From positions 45,631,395 through 45,695,394 of the forward strand of contig OY855905.1 of NCBI GenBank assembly GCA_963693305.1: a stretch of 64,000 bases of DNA, written 5' to 3'. This document shows, piece by piece, positions 50,271 through 59,200 of the stretch. Position 1 is the stretch's first letter. Each line of letters opens with the position of its first letter. The notes beneath the pieces are model-generated. The model saw only the letters and a program-made list of their open reading frames with translations. It was not told the origin of the DNA and searched no databases. The DNA comes from Meandrina meandrites. Lineage: Eukaryota; Cnidaria; Anthozoa; Scleractinia; Meandrinidae. The position numbers were made by a program, and so were the translations under genes.

Positions 50271-53200
50271 GTAAGCTTAAAGTAATTAATCTTCAGTTAC
50301 AAAAAATATATATGATTGCAGATTTTATATTTAAGGAAGGGGAACGTTTATGTTGCTGTAATCAACTTTCACTGGGTATTGGTTTAATGAGAGGGGCCCC
50401 CTCTAGCAAAACCCACACACCTTTTGCAGAGATGCTTATATATGTACCTAAAAAATAGAAATCTGGGCTAAACTTCAGAATACCCGGCCACTTTTTTGTG
50501 TCTTCTAATCCTGCTACCGCGGTCCCGAGGTGGCCATAATGAGATTCAGTGGCTGATCACACGGTAACGAAGTCATAGCCGAAGCAACCGCGCTAAACAC
50601 CCGAGTATACCTCATTCTTAAATCCATGAGCCGAAACAGGCGTGCTAAACACATGAGTATACCTCATTCTTTAATCCATGAGCCGAAGCAAGCGCTTAAT
50701 TATTCCATGACTTCGGGAGTGCGGGACCGCGGTAGCAGTAGTTGAACACCTCTCATTTTAATTATTCCATGACTTCGGGAGTGCGGGACCGCGGTAGCAG
50801 TAGTTGAACACCTCTCATTTTAATTATTTCATGACTTCGGGAGTGCGGGACCGCGGTAGCAGTAGTTGAACACCTCTCATTTTAATTATTCCATGACTTC
50901 GGGAGTGCGGGACTGCGGTAGCAGTAGTTTAACGCCTCTCATTTTAATTATTCCATGACTTCGGGAGTGCGGGACCGCAGTAGTAGTAGTTTAATGCCTC
51001 TTACTTAAATCATTTACCCACTCCACTGCGAGAGCACGGGAGCACGGGAGCAATAGATTTATATACGAAAAAAAGTGGCCGGGTATTTTGAAGTTGCTCC
51101 GAAATCTGGGAGATCAATTTCAATTTTTTTCTGGAGATTCCCAGATAATCTGGCAGAGTTGGTGTAGAGGCTGTTATATGTGGCTACTAGACCTTTATGT
51201 CACAGCAAATTTTTCAGATTTCAAGAGAAAAAGCAGTAACTGCAGAATACCCCGCCACTTCGAAGCAATACCTCAGAAACATTGGCTACGCAGCTACATG
51301 GCTACCTGGCCATGTGGCTTTGTGCCTACGCTGCTACGTGGCTATGCAGCTACCTGACTATTCTTCTTTGGCTCATGGAATAAAGAACGAGGTATGTTCA
51401 TGAATGTGTAGCACGCTTTCTTCGGGTCATGGATTAAAGAACGAAGAATATTCATGTGTAGCACGCTTTTTACGCTTCCAATCACATTTTGCCTGTAGCC
51501 ACATAGCCGCATAGCCACTATTTCTCCTACAGAGGACCCTGGGAACGAGGTTGGTAGCCACGTAGCTGCGTTGCCACTATTTTAGAGGTATAGCTTCGGA
51601 GTGGCAGGGTATTCTGCAGTTAAGCCTAGTTACTGCAACAATGTAAATTGTGATCTCTGGTTTCTGAACTTAATAAAACTGTACTGAAGAGTTTCACTTG
51701 AGCCTCAAAGGTCGTTGTGCATAGCAGTGCCATATGTAGTTAAGCCATGAAGTGGAAAAAAAAAACACCCTTAAACCTATTTCCAAAACGGGTAGGTACA
51801 AGTGATAGTTGATATGAGTGTCAAACGTCAATGATTTTGGTCACGTGGCTTTGCTTGTCAAACCAAAAAGGTAAACACACATCATTTCATTCCTGAGTGT
51901 TTTAACAGAAATTTGATCAAATCTGACTATACAGCATTATTTTGTGAGACTTCAATTTCAAGCATTCTGTGTTTGTTAACCCGATGAAACTGACCGGTTT
52001 ATTGATCTTTTTGACAGAAAATTAATTTCACAAGAAGCTGACAAAGCCAGACTGCGTCATGCGAAGATGTTTACAGCTCACTAAATATAAATGTCTTGTT
52101 TTGTGCCTTTTATTTTTGTGCTTTATTGTGATGGTCAGTAAAGCAAAGCCCTTTTTGATAGCTGAACAGTATCAGGGATTAATCAGCACCAGTTAAAAAC
52201 AGTTTAAAGGGTTGTGAAAGATGTAATATTCAGCATGTCGCAAGCATGGGACAAAGAAAAAAATTTCTTTGTCCCAGGCTCACAGCATGCTGAATATTAC
52301 ATGTACATCTTTCACATTTCATTTCTGAGCCTAAAATTGCTGTCGACGGAGAATGCCATTGTTCAACATGGCAGATGAAACACTCAAGGAATGTGATGAT
52401 GTGTATTCACCTTTTTGGTTCGACAAGCAAGGCGATATGACCAAAATCATTGACGTTTGGTGCTAAAATCTTCCATCGTGCATATCTTTGAATTTGTGCT
52501 CTACCTGTTTCTGTAGTGAGCACATTGGATCTGTCAGTGGTGAAACTAATATCAATGCACAGACTAGCTTCCCATTGATAAAATAAAAAGTCTTTGTGGG
52601 GCCAAGTGGCTCATACCGCGTGAGCTTATCCTGGTTCCAGTAGCAATACAGGTCAGTACACACACAAGAGGAGTAGTCTCTGCAACTTGTTCTGGGGACC
52701 AAGTCCATTTGTGTGAACTACCCATTTTTGTAAAAATAATCTTGTCTCAGTGACAAAATTTTGGTCCCTGTGACTAGTCATATGAATTCAAACTGGTTTG
52801 AGTTCATGTAAGTTTTGAGTTCCAGGGACTGGTCCCATGAAATTTTGCTTGTTCCCTTGTGTGAACTCAGGAGGCACAGTGGCCTAATGGTTAGTGCACT
52901 GGACTCTGGATCGAACACTCCGGGTTCGAGCCCTGGCCGGGGCACTGCGTTGTGTTCGTGAGCAAGATACTTTACTCTTATTAATAGTGCCTCTCTCCAC
53001 CCAGGTGTATAAATGGGTACCGGCAAATTTACTGCTGGGGGCAACCCTGCGATGGACCGGCATCCCATCCAGGTGGGAGTAGAAATACTCCTAGTTGCTT
53101 CATGCTACAGAAACTGGGATAGGCTCCGGCCTGATGGGACACTAGGCTCGTATGCAGACTTTACCTCATGTGAACTGTTTATGTGACTAGTCCCTGTGAC

Positions 53201-56200
53201 CAAAATTAAAAATCGACCAATCGGAAACCAAAACAGTCGGCCCCTGCGACTAGTCCCTATGTGTAAACACTACAACAGGGGACTAATCCCTCATGTGTAC
53301 TGTGTGAGCAACTAGTCACAGAAAGTAGTCCCTGTGACTAATTCCTTGGTGTATGCAGACCTTAAAATGCTGGTTTTCACTAGTGATGGAGTCATAGTCA
53401 GAGTTCTATCCCTTATTATGATCCAGTAAAATTTAGATTGTTTGAGTAACAAGCCAAAGCCAAAGAACAAAGCTAAAGAAAAATTAATAACAACAAATGC
53501 ACTGATGAAGAGGCGAATCAATGGGCCATGTTTTTACTTTGCTGTGTGCAAGATGCTGGCACCACCTGTGAACATGACATTCTCTTGGAAATCATAATTG
53601 TGCACGCAATCTACAGATTATTCACTAATCTGCCAGCAGATAAGTGAATTATCTGTAGGTTGCACTAATTCCCAGAATTAACAGGCTATTAGCCAATGAG
53701 AAGACAGAATAATTTCAAATAATGTTCACTGGAAGTCATGGAAGTGGGTTGAATTATTCAAGGGAGATAAGGAGGGGTGCATTTATTAGAGGGGGGCAAG
53801 TATTATCACCAAGTGGGGCCATTATTTGAGGAAATAATTAATCAAGAGATGGCTATTATTGAAGGAAATATGGTTAAGCACTTCTGCTGTAATTATGCAT
53901 ATACTGCAAACTGAAACATTAGTTCGCTAGATGTATATGCATTGGCCTTATGATATACTTTATACATGGGGAATGCTGGGACAAGAGGTCAAGTCCAGCA
54001 AGCCAGTCCAGCAATACTTGTAGTGAGTGAATCTCAAGCTGCCTTCACTATACTAAAAATGCAAAAAAAATGCAATGTGTAAACTTTGTATATTTGTGTT
54101 ATTCTATTTGCAGGATATGCTTCAGTTTGCTAAAGTGGAATGCCTTGCTCATTTTGCTGCATCTAAGAGAAGAAAGGTGCAGGTTTCAGATTCATTGAAA
54201 CTTGTGGCTGAACATAGCTTGCAGACTGCAAATCCACAGTTTTACATTGAGATGTGTAAACTTGTTTTAGAGCTACAGCATCTTCTTGGAATGGATGAAA
54301 AAGCATCTGAAACTTGGTTTGATTATGGAATGTTTCTCTTTGGGCAAGGGGACTTTTCTGGAGTTAAGGATGCTTTGAAAAATGCCATAAAAGGGTTTAA
54401 CAGCGTGGGGCACGCTATCAACATGTTCTTCCTTGGTCAATGCCACTTTCAGATGGGTGTTATTGATAGTCACCTAGGAAACTTTCAAGAAGCTATCATG
54501 TCATTTCAAAAAGCTTCAGAATCCAAGATTATGTTTGGAAAAGGAAACATATCAAGTGCAATTTGCCAGCACTGGCTTGGATATCTGTACAGACAAAGGA
54601 AGTATCTTGAGAAAGCCCTTCAAGCACAGCACAGAGCACTGCAAGAGATGGAAAAAGATGCAACAGATGCCACTTCATGGAGCTTCATAAGCGATGCATG
54701 CTTTGAATTAGGATGTATTTACCATGAGATAGGAGACTTTAAAAATGCTGTTAGTTTCCATCAGAAGTCTTTGTCCATACGCGAGGAGCACATTTCTCAT
54801 TTTAAACCAAGACTTCAGTCATGCATTCATCTAGCTGTAGTTCTGTATGATAGAAGTGTAAAGTTCAGCAGGCCTTGTGAAGCTAATGAACTGGTATTGC
54901 AAATTGTTCCGTTGCTTGAAACAGCTGTCACATTGTGTCAAGAACAATCCCAGAGTGGAAATCTGTGTGACAGATTTCCTGTTATTATGCTTGCACACAC
55001 AGACAGACTAGAGAGAATCAGTGACATTCTTTCTTTAGCATGTGAACTATGCAGAAATTTATGTTCTGTATTAGGTGAAAAAGACAAAGAAGTGAAACAT
55101 AAAATGGAGAAAATGAAGGCAGACTTCAAGAACTTGCTGAGGACAATTGTGGAGAAAGGTGAGGGGATTTTGCAGCTGCCTAATACCGTACTACAGTATT
55201 CCTGTTAATCAGTGCTGCTTGGGTTATACTACAGAACATGTTGGTATAACTGTAATTTACTTTATGCATACAGTGTACATGTATACACCATCCCCACTCC
55301 CCTTCTCGCCCTTCAATCTGGCAACGGGTGGGAGTGGGGAAGTCCACTAAAGCAATGTTCTTGTTACAGTGACTAGGTTTTTGCCAGAAGGATATCTTAC
55401 ATCCCAAAGACAATTATTTGTGGAATGCCTGCTTATGTATTTTTGCCAAGATTTTGTGGAGATAGCCTAAGCGAATAGTGTCTTAAACACTGAAGAATGC
55501 CCACTTTTCAAGCGCTAGCTTAAAGCGATACTCTTGTGGAGATCTTTAATTTCATTTACAGTATACTTACGTGTGGTGTTTTACTTGCGCATTTAGTTCC
55601 TCCAGAAATTCTTGCAAGAGGACGTGTGGCTTTGGAAGCTTACAACAAGGCCCTTACTGAGGGGATGACTTGTGTCAAGAGGGTGCCAATAATGGTAATT
55701 GGACAGGATCATGCTGGTAAGACCAGCTTGAAGAAATCCTTGACAGGAACACGTTTCAACCCAGATGAAGACAGCACTGTAGGGATAGATGTTGATCCAT
55801 CACATTTCAAAGTGTCAACTGAGATTTGGAAGACGGGGGTGAAGAATCCACAAACAGATTCTGATAAGGCTTTGTCTTATGAGCACTATGCAGCACGATT
55901 GGTCTTTGAAACATTGAGGGAAGAAAAAAGTGTTGCAGAGGAAAAGGTAATGGAGTCTGTTCAGTCAGGAAACATTCCTGTGTTTGACACAGCCTCGTCA
56001 ACTGTTAAGAGTGATTTCACTATGGTACCTTCACATGTCCCTGGTGGAGGCAGCCATGATGCTGTTGAATTCTCTGGTAACTTGAAAGGTTCAGAACCTA
56101 ATGAAATGGAAGCAGATTCTGAATCTATTCAACTATCCAGTAATCTTGCACCGGAGCATGTTCCCAATGCTTCAACCAATGTCAAATCTGATCTCACAAA

Positions 56201-59200
56201 GAGGCAGAAAGATGACACTCCTCTTGGCGTACCCAAAGTTCCAGAAGAGATAGCGACATTGATTGAAAGATTGCTCAAGGAAGTTGATAATGTGGACGAT
56301 GAAGAAGACATCTATTCAGTCTTGTGGGATTTCGGTGGTCAGTCCGTTTACTATGCAACCCACCCACTTTTCTTGACTGCCAGAGCGATGTACCTTTTGG
56401 TTTATGACCTCAGTCGGGATCCACATGAAAGAGCCAAACCTGTTGTGAAGCAAGGGATGTTCAAGAAATTTGAAGACCGTTTTGGTCCAAGAACAAATTT
56501 GGATTATCTAGATTTTTGGATGACTTCCGTTGCATCCCTGGCCAGTCACGATGAAAACCATCATGTACGTTCTGATTCTGAGCTGTTGTCAGAGAAGCTT
56601 CCTCCTGTGTTCTTGGTGTGCACTCATGCTGATAATCCTCATTGTGGTGGAGATCCCAGTTCACTAGCCAAGGAGCTATTTGGTTCACTGCAGACCAAGC
56701 CATACAAAACCCACTTGTATGGAGATGTCTTTGCCGTGGACAACAGAAAGTCAGGCCTTGAATTTGAGTGTCCAGAAGTCACTCGCTTGAGGAGAGAAGT
56801 ACTTGCTGCTGCTAAGGAGCTACCACAGATGAAAGAAGCCATTCCGATCAGATGGTTAAAATTCGAGAAGGCACTTCAAGTCATGAGGAAAGATGGCCAC
56901 AAATGGATTACCCTTGACAGTGTAAAACAAATCGCGTCTGCGGTATGCAATGTTGTTGAGGACAAAGAGTTCCACACGTTGCTGAACTTTTTACATGACC
57001 AGAGAATTTTGATTCATTTTGATGACACGCCAGAGTTGAGCGAAGTGGTGGTGCTGGATCCACAGTGGTTAATTGATGTGTTTAAGAAGGTGATAACCGT
57101 TAAGCCCTATTGCCATCAAGAGAAGGAATTTAAAGAACAATGGTTCAAGCTTGAGACGACGGGAATCTTGGAGGAAAAGCTCTTAGAGCACGTCTGGAGC
57201 CCTTTGTTTGACCACAGGGAAACCTCAGAAAGCCTTATTGCAATCATGGAGAAATTCAGCTTGCTTTGTCCATGGCCCTCATCAGATGCTCCATGTGGCA
57301 AACAGTACCTGGTGCCATCCATGTTGATATCGCATCCATCAGAAGCCATCAACAAGCTGGTAGCGTCTGCGCAAATTCCATCTCTCTTTGTTAGATTTGA
57401 ATCTGGTCAAGTTCCACCAGGCTTGTTTCCCCGACTGGTGCTGCAGTTTTTTCAGTGGGGTAAAGACGAAGTTTGGAGCCCAGTGAACCCTGAGTTGTAC
57501 CACAATTTTGCTAGATTCTTCACCACTGCAGATGACGATTGCTCCGTAATTCTTCTGTGTCATTCCTCATCTATTGAAATAGTTTTCCACAGAGGAAATG
57601 TGGGTCTTGAATTAGCAGACAATTTCCAGTCACAGTTAAACTTGTCTGCAAATTTTAATCATGATAACTTTGATGTGACTTGTGCTCGTGCTGTGTGCAG
57701 GCAGATAGGATTGATGCTTGAGTGTATGCGCAAGGAGTTCTGTTGGCTAAAGAATATGAAATATGACCTAACTGTCATGTGCCCAGTCTGTTGCCAAGGA
57801 TGTGCGGTGAACTTCTGTCGCACCCATCGCACACAAGGCTGCAAGCAAGAGGAATGCTTGCACTTCTGGTCGGAGTCCATGTTACGTGGTGGCAAGGATG
57901 TCATCCTGTGCACCAAGTCAGCCGCTGCCCAGAATAACAAAGTTCAAGTGAAAACGTTTGCACCATGGTTTGCTTCCCTAGGTGAACAGGTATGTAAAGC
58001 AAAGCTAATAAACACACAAAAGTACAGGCTTCTGAATATGTGCTGTGCTGGTGATTGTTGAAAAAAGGAACTCTTCTGATTGTAATCCACAGTTAGCAAT
58101 TGATGAACGTGATGGAAGACGTTTGCCTACTGAGGAAGGTAGGTTTGTTTGGTTACTTTTTGTCAAGCTGTACCATGGCACCTATCCATGCAGCACCCTT
58201 ACCGTGTACGGGAAAGTGGTGGTATTTTTTTGTTGTATCATTTCATCTTCGATTAATAACACGTTCTCTAGTTAAGGATACTTTCCCAGCGTGCACTTGG
58301 TGCATGAAGAGAAGCACATGAAAGCTTAGGATGTTTCCCTTACAATTAATCTGGCGTCTAAATAAAAAGTCTTCATGCATATCGTCCCATGTGATCAAAT
58401 CATTTGCAAATCAAAAGAAAGCTTCCGAACAACAACAACAGCATTGACCAAAAAAAGGCAAACGTGGTGAAAATTGACGCGGAGTACCAACTGTTTCTAT
58501 AGTCTTCCCAAAGAATCTAAAAAAGTAGTAAACTTTGTAAAAAAATTAGTCTATGGTGTAGTGTAAGCTGCCAAAAGTGTGAAAATTCAATGAGGAGGAC
58601 TTACACTGTTAACCGTAAGTCCTTGCTCCTGCTTGAAAACCCAACCAACAATTACGATAATACTAAATGAGTTAAAAAATGTTTATTCCTGCATGTAGGT
58701 GGCGAAGAAAAACCACTAGCCCTTCCCGGCAATGTTGTGGAATCACTTTTGTCGCAGTCATGTGATCCGAGAGAGGTTGTACGTCAACTGACAGAGAGTC
58801 TGCAGCTGGACCAAGACTCCCTGAAGCATCCAGAGCCTGGAACCAAAAGATGGATCCGTTGCCTGGCAAGAAAAGCTAAACATTCAAACAGGCATGACGT
58901 GGTTAAACACTTGAGAGAAGTTACACCCGCCGGAACTACTGGTAAGTCTGTCAGTGTCAAATCTGAATGTTTCTAGTTGTTTATATCCATTTATGAACTA
59001 ACTCAGACAATACGCGCACTCTGATTGGTCAAAAAGTAAAAAAAAAACTATGTTCTATTGTACCGGTAAACTCCCGTTCCCCGACAAGGCAGCACTAGGC
59101 TCGAATACGCGTATTAAAGGACAAATAATTAACGTTACTTTGATGTCTTATTTTGGTCTATCTGTTGATTAAAACAGAAGATATGATTCTCATAAATGAT

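Larger units (their letters stand above)
50271..54113. other. Intron 1 of the Bcl-2/ROCO gene
   Basis: Phase-0 intron (TTG|GTAAGC ... TATTTGCAG|GAT). It contains three foldback elements, a 62-bp minisatellite and a SINE. No further coding exon with a recognisable domain was seen, and no terminal Bcl-2 membrane-anchor exon. A separate promoter for the downstream exons cannot be excluded. Confidence 0.6.

Noticed and set aside
50705..51014. CRISPR-like array
   Set aside because: The 62-bp units are contiguous with no unique spacers; it is a minisatellite in a eukaryotic intron.
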